Of a stretch of 64,000 nt of DNA, positions 1-7,704 are shown in pieces. The notes beneath the pieces were generated by a model that saw nothing but the letters and a program-made list of their open reading frames with translations, did no database searches and was not told where the DNA came from. A program made the position numbers and the translations under genes. Position 1 is the stretch's first letter. Each line of letters starts with the position of its first letter. This stretch comes from a virus. The stretch is from positions 1-64,000 of the IMG/VR virus record IMGVR_UViG_3300027963_000042, one strand, 5' to 3'.

Positions 1-50
1 ATTTCCGTAGCTTTTTTCTTGAAGTCGTCAAATGATACTATTCTTTCCAT
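1..50 (-). CDS. Unknown protein, N-terminal 16 residues only (cut by window edge)
   Basis: An ATG at 48-50 opens a minus-strand frame that runs off the left edge without a stop. The visible start MERIVSFDDFKKKATE has the basic-x-hydrophobic-x-x-F-x-x-F pattern shared by many otherwise unrelated proteins here, resembling the T4 capsid-targeting peptide. A GATATATA motif lies 22 nt upstream, between this start and the end of the nuclease gene. The function of the rest cannot be judged. Confidence 0.6.
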   Translation of the reverse strand, partial: MERIVSFDDFKKKATE

Positions 51-72
51 TTTTTAAATTTTTATGTTTATG

Positions 73-80
73 TATATATC
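73..80 (-). promoter_or_regulatory. GATATATA motif, candidate phage promoter
   Basis: GATATATA on the minus strand, 22 nt before the partial gene whose product starts MERIVSFDDF. One of 13 intergenic copies with correct orientation. The promoter role is inferred from position and partial likeness to the T4 late box TATAAATA. Confidence 0.4.
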
Positions 81-88
81 TATCTTCA

Positions 89-673
89 CTATCTAATTAT
101 GTAATCTGTGTATTTAGGCTTTGCCGGTGTTTCGTTTGGAAAATAATACTTTATTGTCTTTTTAGACTTTTCTAGGTATATCGTTTTATAAAATCCGCTA
201 GGAACGGTGGCTCCCGTTGGGAGTTTAATTGATTTCTTATCAAAAACTAGCGTTATAGTAACTGTTACTTTCTCTCTTTTAGCTAATTCCCTCTCATATT
301 CCTCTAGCATTCTCCAAACCCCTCTGTTTAAATATTGGTTTTGTAAAGCGCAGTTTAAATAACTAAATGTTTGGTGCAAAAGCTCCTTAGTGCAATTGAA
401 ATCAGCTGCAGGTGCTAAATGCCCTTTATCATAAATATTCTTTACGTAATCTTCATTATCTGATGTTTTGATCGAGTCATTGGTATAAAAATCCATGCCT
501 GCTCTAGAAGCCGTCCCATTTGGACACTGTACGATATATTGTATCCAGGTGGGCTGTTCTAATTTTTCGCTGTATACCACTTCATATATTGGGGTTTTTA
601 CCTTAACCTCTTCTCTAAATTTCTGCCCAAATACTAAGGTCGGTAATAATAGTATTAATATTAATTTTTTCAT
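89..673 (-). CDS. Secreted DNA/RNA non-specific endonuclease (EndoG/NucA family)
   Basis: The 194-residue protein starts at the ATG at 673; a TTG two codons upstream is less likely because it would disturb the signal peptide. Residues 1-17 (MKKLILILLLPTLVFGQ) form a classic export signal. The core has the family motif D-[RK]-G-H as DKGHLAPAADF (D82, H85 the general base), followed about 25 residues later by ALQNQYLNRGVW, matching the Asn-containing Mg-binding helix. Such enzymes cut DNA and RNA without sequence preference. Export would place it in the periplasm or outside the cell, so it may degrade extracellular or host nucleic acid for nucleotide supply, or destroy incoming DNA of competitors; both roles are inference. 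Confidence 0.8.
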   Translation of the reverse strand: MKKLILILLLPTLVFGQKFREEVKVKTPIYEVVYSEKLEQPTWIQYIVQCPNGTASRAGMDFYTNDSIKTSDNEDYVKNIYDKGHLAPAADFNCTKELLHQTFSYLNCALQNQYLNRGVWRMLEEYERELAKREKVTVTITLVFDKKSIKLPTGATVPSGFYKTIYLEKSKKTIKYYFPNETPAKPKYTDYIIR

Positions 674-710
674 TAACAATTTTTACTACTATTTATCAAA
701 ATATCTGAAT

Positions 711-3062
711 TTATTTAGTCCAGCTCCTAGCCTCTATAGCATCCATTACCTGCTTTGCCGATATTCTCTTGGTGCATTCAAATTGTCTAGATGTTCCTTT
801 ATGCTCTGGACACCAGAACCAATCCCCGGAATCAAATGGGAATTTTTCGGGTGAGTTAAAACAGGAATTACAAACGTCTTCCTTGTGGACCCTAATACAA
901 TCCTCATCAAACTCATTATCCTTCTTGGTTACCCCTGATATCACGACAACTTTTTTCCCTAGTGCATGTGCCACCCAAGATAATCCACTGGAAAGCCCTA
1001 CGAAGAATTCGCAATGCTCTATCCAGTGCATCATTTCTGTAAGCTCCATGCCTGTCTTATTCATGCAGTTCTTAGGGATCTCGTTCCAATTTCCTTCTGT
1101 ACCAAAGCTATAATATCGATCTATACAAACTGGGGTTAGTCCCTTCTTAGTAAGAAGGTCACATAATTTTTCCCAAGAATTGTTATTGTTCCAATGCTTA
1201 GCCTGAGCCGTACTATGGCTGGAGAAGCAAACATACTTCTTATTTAAAGGAGAAGGTTTACCAGATGTCTTTAACTGTGGTCTAACTTTGCCCATATCGG
1301 CTAATCCTAGCTGTTTAGCGAAGCCTATTTGTAAAGGTAAGTCATAGATATAGTCACAGCATATAATGTCTGTATAAGCGCTTAAATCGCCTGGCATTTG
1401 TATCAGATTCACATTGGGATATAGATCTTGATACAGAAACCCAAAATTACCAACAACATCGCATTCAATCCCATGTCTTTTAGCGTACTCGTCTGCATAC
1501 GGCATGAACGATATGGTATCACCCAATGCAGCTGTTTTTAAAATTATAAGCGGATTATGGGATTTAACGTGATTGGGGCTAAAGTAAGATATTATCTGAT
1601 CCGTGTTTAGCACTCTATAAAATCCAGACTCGTCATCACCATTATATTTAAAATGTGGTACATAAATGTCTTCAAGGTATTTTGATTTTTCAGATATTGA
1701 AGGAATACACTTAGTCGAAGACACAAAGTCCTTGAGTATGTCCTTGATATCGTTTCTTCTTATAGTTCCGTCCTCTATCAACACATGTTGATCTGTTAGA
1801 TCCATCTTAATTGTTTTTAGAACTTCCACACCATCCTTTATAAAGATCTCCCAGTCAATATACTCGTTTTTATCATCAGGAATTGTTGACCAAGCTCTTC
1901 CGTTTTTTGCGGTATTTAAAAATGATTTAATCGATCCAGTTCTGCCATCCCTAAAAAATATTGATTGTCCTACAGCTTCCGGATATGAGCATTTATAAAA
2001 ATGAGGATGTCTTTTAAACCACGAGTAAAATCCATGATCTTCTCTCTTTTCTATTCTTTTAGGAATTGTCCGATAATCATTAAGTATAAGATCCTTTTGC
2101 GATATCTTACCGAATGATGCATAGTCCATGAGCATTCGTGAAACGATAACCTCCCATGATATTAAACTTCTTTCCTCTTTACATTCAAGAACATACTGTG
2201 AATATCTTTTCATCACATCAGAAACACCATCAACTAGATCTACTGTGTTTGCGGTATCTATTCTTTTCATCCCCTTTAAATCAGCCTCCATTAAACCGAC
2301 AACAGGGATACCCATTGCTATGCTTTCAGTAACTGTTAGATTGGGATGCCCGGCCTCAATAGAACCTGGGTTTAAAAAGATGTGGTGCTTTCTCATTTCT
2401 GAAAGCGAATCCTCATAATTCAAATCATATATTAAATTAAGTTTTCTGTATGATGCTACCACATTATTCTTCTCAAAAAACTCCTTGTTGTTTTTACTTG
2501 GACATATTATAGTTATTGGTAGATCCAGTACTGCAGCACACTCTATTCCAGGAATGAATCCCTTTCTATCGAATAATGGATCTCCTAAAAGACCGTTGTT
2601 TGCCATCATTATTAAACTTGGTCCTTTTTCGATAAGGTCTTTTGATCTATCCTCGAAATAGTAATCTTCTAAATTAGCTCCGTGGCTGAGATATCTTAGC
2701 TGTGGTAAAGAATCGAAATAATCGACAAGATATTTAGCATGAACAAAAGATAGAACAGATCCCTTTATAGCTTCCAGATTTTGTTTATAAACAGCTGAAT
2801 CCTTTCCTAAATGATGTGCGTGGTGGTCGTGGTGAGAAAAGACATAAGGAATGCCTCTCTCTTTTAAAATTAAAGCTAGATTAGCCATGTGTACATGAAC
2901 GATATCCCATTCACCTACCCTGACGTCATCTGTGTAAATTATTTCAACTTCATGGCCAAGACCTCTTAATACCTTTGTGTACTCCCAGATTATTTTTTCT
3001 ACTGCTCCCCATCCGTTAGGGGGTATCTGAATTACTCCTGGTGTGATTTGTGCTATTCTCAT
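711..3062 (-). CDS. Bifunctional glycosyltransferase: GT4 domain fused to TibC-like heptosyltransferase domain
   Basis: A 783-residue protein. Residues 1 to about 330 look like a GT-B group 1 transferase (start MRIAQITPGVIQIPPNGWGA, later NPGSIEAGHPNLTVTESIAM, an E-x7-E type donor site). From about residue 500 the chain is GT9-like (LIILKTAALGDTISFMPYAD; FFVGLSSGLSWVAHALGKKV) and ends with Cys731, Cys734, Cys751 and Cys763. This Cys cluster matches the iron-binding finger of autotransporter O-heptosyltransferases such as TibC. The gene is separated by 3 bp from the upstream GT4-FkbM gene, so they probably act together. Targets could be hydroxymethylated DNA, virion proteins or host surface; the sequence does not decide. 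Confidence 0.8.
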   Translation of the reverse strand: MRIAQITPGVIQIPPNGWGAVEKIIWEYTKVLRGLGHEVEIIYTDDVRVGEWDIVHVHMANLALILKERGIPYVFSHHDHHAHHLGKDSAVYKQNLEAIKGSVLSFVHAKYLVDYFDSLPQLRYLSHGANLEDYYFEDRSKDLIEKGPSLIMMANNGLLGDPLFDRKGFIPGIECAAVLDLPITIICPSKNNKEFFEKNNVVASYRKLNLIYDLNYEDSLSEMRKHHIFLNPGSIEAGHPNLTVTESIAMGIPVVGLMEADLKGMKRIDTANTVDLVDGVSDVMKRYSQYVLECKEERSLISWEVIVSRMLMDYASFGKISQKDLILNDYRTIPKRIEKREDHGFYSWFKRHPHFYKCSYPEAVGQSIFFRDGRTGSIKSFLNTAKNGRAWSTIPDDKNEYIDWEIFIKDGVEVLKTIKMDLTDQHVLIEDGTIRRNDIKDILKDFVSSTKCIPSISEKSKYLEDIYVPHFKYNGDDESGFYRVLNTDQIISYFSPNHVKSHNPLIILKTAALGDTISFMPYADEYAKRHGIECDVVGNFGFLYQDLYPNVNLIQMPGDLSAYTDIICCDYIYDLPLQIGFAKQLGLADMGKVRPQLKTSGKPSPLNKKYVCFSSHSTAQAKHWNNNNSWEKLCDLLTKKGLTPVCIDRYYSFGTEGNWNEIPKNCMNKTGMELTEMMHWIEHCEFFVGLSSGLSWVAHALGKKVVVISGVTKKDNEFDEDCIRVHKEDVCNSCFNSPEKFPFDSGDWFWCPEHKGTSRQFECTKRISAKQVMDAIEARSWTK

Positions 3063-3065
3063 TTC

Positions 3066-5000
3066 TTAATTTTTTCTTTTTGCAAATATTACTCCGTGAT
3101 CTGCATTGTTATCAACCTCTTTTTGTATTAATTCATCATAAAGCTTAACCGCAAAATCAGCGCTAACTAATTTTTCTATTAACATATTGACCCTTCCGTC
3201 GTTATTGTCATGGAATTCTAGAATTATATTTTTAGCTTTAGCTAGAGATGCAATATCAGTATTACTAAGAAGATCATATTCAGCACCCTCTATATCAATC
3301 TTTAGAAGATCAACTGAATCATGATCAGACATCAAAGAGTTTAGTGTTTGCGATTTAACCAAAACAGTATTATCACCTATAGTTTTAGCAATGCTTGAAA
3401 CTAGGCTGTTTCCTGGATCTACACTAAGATTAACATCCTCGCCATCCGCGGTCAAAGCAATCTCACTGAAGATAACATTTGGATTTTCTGAGTGCATTTT
3501 TCTGAATTCATTAGCGGCTAGGTGATTTGGTTCTATTGAGATAACTTTTTCAAACCCTACATCTAAACAATACTCTGTGAATAATCCAACATTAGCACCA
3601 ACGTCAATAGCAACTTTCTTTCGGAATATGCTATCGGTCATAATGTCATATATTCGGTCAGTAAAGAACTCTTCATAGTTTCTAAATATAGGATCTTTTG
3701 TATCCAATCTGCAGATCTTCTTTGTTACGTTCCTAAATCTTATTATAGATTCTGAGATCACCTCTTCTCCCTGTTTATATTCAATTAAGAATCCACCAAA
3801 ATTTGCATTATTTTGGAAATCGTAAATGTGGATGGGCACTGGGATTATCCAATATGATCCACCTAAACTAAAGTTTATAGTGCAATGAAATATATTAGAA
3901 CCGCTGTCCACATCCTTAACATAAACATCACAATCGAGTTCCTTTATGTTTCTTGAATCCCCTATATAAACTATATCAAGTTTATTATCCCATGGAGAAA
4001 ATTTATGTATAAACATATCGCTTTTATTATTCATAGCTAATTCTTTTTTAAGTTCTAATATTTCTCCTATCTGGTTTGCTATCCCTGTTTTATCATCACT
4101 TATAAAAAACTTTAGAGTGTTTGATTCCTGATACATGTCAACGTAGACAGGGAGATTTCTTAGGAGCAATGGGGCTTTCCAAGATATTGCTTCTTTGATA
4201 ACAAGAGGGCTTGTTTCTTTATCATTAAATAAAGGTATTGACGGGAATATAACAAGATCCGCTGCCTGATAGAATAGATCTACGTCATCCCTTTCTCCCC
4301 ATACCTTACAATTGCTGGGAAGATTGCTTGTGATAGGATTCCAATACCATTTAAAATTATCAGCCATTGTACCGATGAAATGAAATTCCACTTCTGGTAG
4401 TAGCCTTGCAATCTCTGCTGTTTCCTTTTGATTTTTTCTTGGTGTAAATATACCTATTTGGATTACGTGTTTCTTATTAGGATCCAGCCCTAATTTTGCT
4501 CTGCTATCTAAATAATCTCTTACAGGTTTCTTAGCTATCTCGTGCTCGATAACTTCTATGGGTACTTTAAGATCTCTTAACAGATTAACCTGCCAAGGGC
4601 TAACGACCACAAATTTATCGGGAAGGTATATTTTTTCTTCAGGTGAAACCGATGAATCGTGCATGGTCTCAAATATTTTATATTCTCTGTCGTCGGAGAA
4701 TATAATATCCAAAAGATGGTGACTTAAGAATTGCTCGCAGGGTTCTTCGAAATGTATAATATCAGGTTTCATCTCCTTAATCGCCTTGATAAGAATATCC
4801 TCAGGCTTTTCCCCCCATGTTATTATTCTCTCCGCACCAAGTATGGATTCTATTCTTTTCCTGATTGTATTATAGGAAAACTCGTGTCTTTTTTCAAAAA
4901 CCCAAACTTCAGCTTCGTCTTTGATTTTGTCTATTTTATTCTTTAAATATTCCGGCATTCCTCCGGTAGACAGATATGGTACAATATAAAAAACTCTCAA
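3066..5000 (-). CDS. Bifunctional GT4 glycosyltransferase - FkbM-family methyltransferase
   Basis: A 644-residue protein with a TTG start at 5000 (RVFYIVPYLSTGGM is a typical GT4 N-terminus and no ATG precedes it). Residues 1 to about 320 are GT-B fold (QIGIFTPRKNQKETAEIARL; FPSIPLFNDKETSPLVIKEA). From about residue 460 comes an FkbM-type SAM methyltransferase: VAIDVGANVGLFTEYC is the SAM loop, VISIEPN and LLKIDIEGAEYDLL are the expected acidic motifs. FkbM enzymes usually O-methylate sugars, which fits an enzyme that adds and then caps a glycan. It sits directly upstream of the GT4/heptosyltransferase gene. Confidence 0.82.
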   Translation of the reverse strand: MRVFYIVPYLSTGGMPEYLKNKIDKIKDEAEVWVFEKRHEFSYNTIRKRIESILGAERIITWGEKPEDILIKAIKEMKPDIIHFEEPCEQFLSHHLLDIIFSDDREYKIFETMHDSSVSPEEKIYLPDKFVVVSPWQVNLLRDLKVPIEVIEHEIAKKPVRDYLDSRAKLGLDPNKKHVIQIGIFTPRKNQKETAEIARLLPEVEFHFIGTMADNFKWYWNPITSNLPSNCKVWGERDDVDLFYQAADLVIFPSIPLFNDKETSPLVIKEAISWKAPLLLRNLPVYVDMYQESNTLKFFISDDKTGIANQIGEILELKKELAMNNKSDMFIHKFSPWDNKLDIVYIGDSRNIKELDCDVYVKDVDSGSNIFHCTINFSLGGSYWIIPVPIHIYDFQNNANFGGFLIEYKQGEEVISESIIRFRNVTKKICRLDTKDPIFRNYEEFFTDRIYDIMTDSIFRKKVAIDVGANVGLFTEYCLDVGFEKVISIEPNHLAANEFRKMHSENPNVIFSEIALTADGEDVNLSVDPGNSLVSSIAKTIGDNTVLVKSQTLNSLMSDHDSVDLLKIDIEGAEYDLLSNTDIASLAKAKNIILEFHDNNDGRVNMLIEKLVSADFAVKLYDELIQKEVDNNADHGVIFAKRKN

Positions 5001-5053
5001 TGTTTTGTATTTATAGGTTCTATTGTAAAAGTCAAATAAAATTTCGGGTAAAA

Positions 5054-5076
5054 GTATTAAAGGGGTGCCTTTGTAC
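5054..5076. repeat. Left copy of a 23-bp inverted repeat
   Basis: The segment from GTATTAAAGG to GTAC is matched in inverted orientation at 5973-5995, with 22 matching bases and one extra base in each copy. It begins 5 nt beyond the stop of the zinc-ribbon gene. Each copy contains its own small palindrome (AAAGG...CCTTT), so it may also fold as a terminator-like hairpin. Confidence 0.75.
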
Positions 5077-5081
5077 GAAAT

Positions 5082-5894
5082 TTATTGATCTAGAGATTCG
5101 CCACAGTTAGGGCAAAATTTCCATGTTTTTTTCTTGGATCTTGTTCCACATCCGGTACAATAATCCCTAATCTCAGTAACCTCTACAGGCTTAGCTGATC
5201 TCGGAAGAATTTGATACTCCGATGTGTAACCGCAATACCAGGAGTAACTACCTGAATCTTTTCCGAAGTCCTGATCAGATTTTTCCCCCTTTTCTACTCT
5301 ACCGGTTTCAAGCGAACCTGCAACCGAGCAGTTAACTAGTCCAGATAATCTTTTAGAAGAGTAACCAATCGTACCACTCAATGCTGAAGTGTTGCTAGCG
5401 TAATAAACATTGTTGGTCGTAGTTCCTCCGAAAATAATAGGATTCACTGTTCCTGGGTCGTTCGTCCAAGTTTGGTGATAAGGTACATAGGCTGTCCCTG
5501 TTGAAAGAGGGCTCCAACTGTAACTCGTGTGTTCCGGATAGAACTCAACCTTTACCTTACCGTTGTTTTTGATTGCCTCTTTAGCCTCTTCTGTGTCATC
5601 AACATCGTAAGTCGAGAATAAGAATTTCTTCTTCTCTTCGATGAAACGATCCAAGAAGTATCTCTGCCCGGGTCTAAGTACTAAACCTGAGCTACTGATA
5701 ATCTTGTCATTGAGATAGATTTTAGCTAAATAGGATGTTGATGTTGGATTATAGAGCTCGATTTGAAACTCTTGTCCATTGTCTAGATAAACTAGATCTT
5801 CCTTTGAGCCGTAGATTTTTTGTCTGTTGTTGGATACGGCTATCCAAGCTTGTGGTTTTGGAGTACTGTATACCCCGATCGTGTTGTTTTTCAT
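5082..5894 (-). CDS. Zinc-ribbon protein of unknown function in an inverted-repeat cassette
   Basis: A 270-residue protein. The N-terminal 110 residues are beta-rich (AWIAVSNNRQKIYG; YLDNGQEFQIELYNPTSTSY), the middle is rich in Ser, Thr, Gly and Tyr, and the end is a four-Cys zinc ribbon (CTGCG ... CPNCG, about residues 245-265). I do not recognise the family; it could be a virion surface or secreted protein, but no signal peptide is seen. The gene is alone between two 23-bp inverted repeats that start almost at its stop codon and lie about 80 nt upstream of its start, as in moron-type acquisitions. Confidence 0.7.
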   Translation of the reverse strand: MKNNTIGVYSTPKPQAWIAVSNNRQKIYGSKEDLVYLDNGQEFQIELYNPTSTSYLAKIYLNDKIISSSGLVLRPGQRYFLDRFIEEKKKFLFSTYDVDDTEEAKEAIKNNGKVKVEFYPEHTSYSWSPLSTGTAYVPYHQTWTNDPGTVNPIIFGGTTTNNVYYASNTSALSGTIGYSSKRLSGLVNCSVAGSLETGRVEKGEKSDQDFGKDSGSYSWYCGYTSEYQILPRSAKPVEVTEIRDYCTGCGTRSKKKTWKFCPNCGESLDQ

Positions 5895-5972
5895 TTTACC
5901 TTTTTCTTTTTTTTAAAATCCCATCGCTGCTATTGCTAACAACTCTAAGGCCATTTTGACCCGGGACACTAA

Positions 5973-5995
5973 GTACGAAAGGCACCCTTTAATAC
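5973..5995. repeat. Right copy of a 23-bp inverted repeat
   Basis: Inverted partner of 5054-5076. The two copies enclose about 0.9 kb holding one gene. The rest of the 125-bp gap (5895-6018) shows no further gene. Confidence 0.75.
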
Positions 5996-6018
5996 ATTCT
6001 ATATATAATCACTGGTTA

Positions 6019-6480
6019 TTACCAGAAATCTTCTCCCTCTTGCCCATTTGAGTATTCATTATAACCACCCAATGAATTATCATAGTCATCATCCTCAAAT
6101 TCTGCATCGCTAAGGAATTCCCTTTCTGATTCAGAAATTCTTTCAAACCAATCCCCGTTGTCTTTATACCAAACGGTGTTTATAGCGGGTGTTCCTGCTG
6201 TCCACTCTATTTTTGAATCATTCGATAAACCTCCTGGTATAATTGAATCTAGATCGTTGACTACTTTTTCTAAATCGTTTTGTAGATCTGTGTCTAGTTC
6301 TACATCATCAACGTATATTTCTAAATATTCATTAAAGTTAGGTTCCATACAATCAATAAAGATATTATATAAAATAATGAAATCTTCTCTTGATTCCATT
6401 AGTAATTTAATATCTAATATTTCGCTAGCTTTAAACTTGTTATTGGTTATTAGCTCTGCATTTAAAATGTAATTCTTCAT
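6019..6480 (-). CDS. Hypothetical acidic protein
   Basis: A 153-residue protein with an ATG start that follows an A-rich leader. It is strongly acidic, with clusters of Asp and Glu (YVDDVELDTDLQND; EFEDDDYDNS), and ends GEDFW. No domain, signal peptide or membrane segment was recognised. It is the last gene before the inverted-repeat cassette and is probably cotranscribed with the 94-residue protein upstream (34-bp gap). Confidence 0.6.
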   Translation of the reverse strand: MKNYILNAELITNNKFKASEILDIKLLMESREDFIILYNIFIDCMEPNFNEYLEIYVDDVELDTDLQNDLEKVVNDLDSIIPGGLSNDSKIEWTAGTPAINTVWYKDNGDWFERISESEREFLSDAEFEDDDYDNSLGGYNEYSNGQEGEDFW

Positions 6481-6514
6481 TATTTTTTTAGTTGTATATA
6501 CCCATAATGCTTCT

Positions 6515-6799
6515 CTATTTTATTTGGCTTCCCCTAACTTTTATAGTTTCCTCTGTTATCGGTCGAGAATAAAGACTCATTATTTTAGTTCCCTCTACAT
6601 TAGTAAAAGTAATTCTACTTTTCTCGTTTGGCCTCAGTGTAATCGTAACATCACCAGGTTCTTCTGAAATGTCACTCCATGCAAAAACAATAGGATTCTC
6701 GTTATCAAATTGAAAAACCCATTCGGCATCTTTGAAATTTTCTGGTAATCCTGCTATTGTAGCGGATTCCCCCTTTAGTTCTATGTTATTATCTTCCAT
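6515..6799 (-). CDS. Hypothetical small beta-rich protein
   Basis: A 94-residue protein with an alternating hydrophobic/polar pattern suggesting a beta sandwich (WVFQFDNENPIVFAWSDI; VTITLRPNEKSRITFTNV). No family was recognised. It begins 6 nt downstream of the stop of the RNase HII remnant and is presumably in the same transcript. Confidence 0.6.
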   Translation of the reverse strand: MEDNNIELKGESATIAGLPENFKDAEWVFQFDNENPIVFAWSDISEEPGDVTITLRPNEKSRITFTNVEGTKIMSLYSRPITEETIKVRGSQIK

Positions 6800-6805
6800 G
6801 TTATT

Positions 6806-7409
6806 TTATATAAAGTTTTGACAAAATGTTTTTCTGTGATGTTTGGATAAACCGATTTCTCTTATTGCTGAGATGTGTTCTGGTGTACCGTACCCAACAT
6901 TCTTTTCCCATAGATAATGTGAAAATTCTGGGCTGATAGATTTCATTAGCCTATCTCTATGAACTTTAGCTAAGATAGATGCTGCAGATATACATTGCAC
7001 TTTAGAGTCTCCTTTTATCACACACTCATAATCTATTCCCTTATGTCCAGGAAATCTATCGCCGTCAACATAAAGGAAATCCGGAACTACGCTACAAGAA
7101 TCAATAGCTCTTTTCATAGCTAAAAATGTTGCCTGTAAAATATTGATCTGATCTATTTCCTGTGGCGATGCTGCACCTATTCCCCATGCTATTGCATTTT
7201 CTTTTATTAGTGCTTCCACATCTTCTCTTTTTTTTAAGCTCTTTATGGTTTTACTATCTCTAATTCTAGGATCTAAAAAATCATTGGGTAGAATAACTAC
7301 TGCGGCAACTACTGGGCCAGAAAGACATCCTCTTCCTTCAGCCCACCTCGTCTACACCAGCAATAAATCTTAGCTCGCGTAGAAGAGGCGGATTATTATT
7401 TTCTATCAT
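6806..7409 (-). pseudogene. rnhB: Ribonuclease HII, disrupted by a frameshift
   Basis: The C-terminal frame carries family motifs in order: LSGPVVAA, RIRDSK, FLYVDGDRF, SAASILAKVHRDRLM and YGTPEHISA. The start (ATG at 7409) and the first motif, IAGVDE, lie in another frame that hits TGA just after the DE. Where the family has DEAGRG, the DNA has about 7 extra bases between the DE codons and the AGAGGATGT that encodes RGC, so the frames do not join. Translation from an internal GTG at 7219 would lack the first catalytic Asp. I read it as a broken gene, though a sequencing error cannot be excluded. RNase HII would remove RNA primers or single ribonucleotides. Confidence 0.75.
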
Positions 7410-7428
7410 TATTTTTATTATTAATTTA

Positions 7429-7509
7429 TTAAAATCCTCTTTGACAATATGCCATTGCATTTATCTTTTCTTTTTGCAACCACTGTAAATACTTAAATAA
7501 TCTTTTCAT
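7429..7509 (-). CDS. 26-residue small protein, translationally coupled
   Basis: The frame starts with an ATG that overlaps the stop of the upstream 61-residue membrane protein (ATGA arrangement), reads MKRLFKYLQWLQKEKINAM and ends MAYCQRGF. It is basic and amphipathic. The tight stop-start overlap supports translation; the function is unknown. Confidence 0.45.
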   Translation of the reverse strand: MKRLFKYLQWLQKEKINAMAYCQRGF

Positions 7510-7691
7510 GGACTTTCTATTGGATAATTTTCATATTGAAATATTAAATCTTTAAGTAATTTGTTTTCTTGAATGACTCCTTCACATTTATTACCTTCTT
7601 GAAACACGGTCATACCTATAAAAATTCCAATAACAAACCCTATAAGTAATCCTAATCCGGCTGCTCTATATTCGGTTCTTCTATCGGACAT
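7506..7691 (-). CDS. Small single-span membrane protein
   Basis: A 61-residue protein with a basic N-terminus (MSDRRTEYR), one membrane segment at about residues 11-30 rich in Gly (AAGLGLLIGFVIGIFIGM) and a short soluble tail with one Cys. The GxxxG spacing suggests helix packing. It lies directly downstream of the HTH-phosphoesterase gene. A lysis-related or host-membrane role is possible but unsupported. Confidence 0.65.
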   Translation of the reverse strand: MSDRRTEYRAAGLGLLIGFVIGIFIGMTVFQEGNKCEGVIQENKLLKDLIFQYENYPIESP

Positions 7692-7704
7692 TTATTCTTA
7701 ATTT

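Noticed and set aside
3066-3090. Shared TTTGCAAAAAGAAAA sequence here and at 42838-42852 as a regulatory element
   Set aside because: At 3066 it encodes FAKRKN at a protein end; at 42838 it is the leader of the Fpg-like gene. One is coding, so the match is probably chance.
7340-7370. prfB-like programmed +1 frameshift in RNase HII
   Set aside because: No slippery CUU-UGA-C or upstream stimulator was seen, and shifting would still leave extra residues within the catalytic DEAGRG motif.
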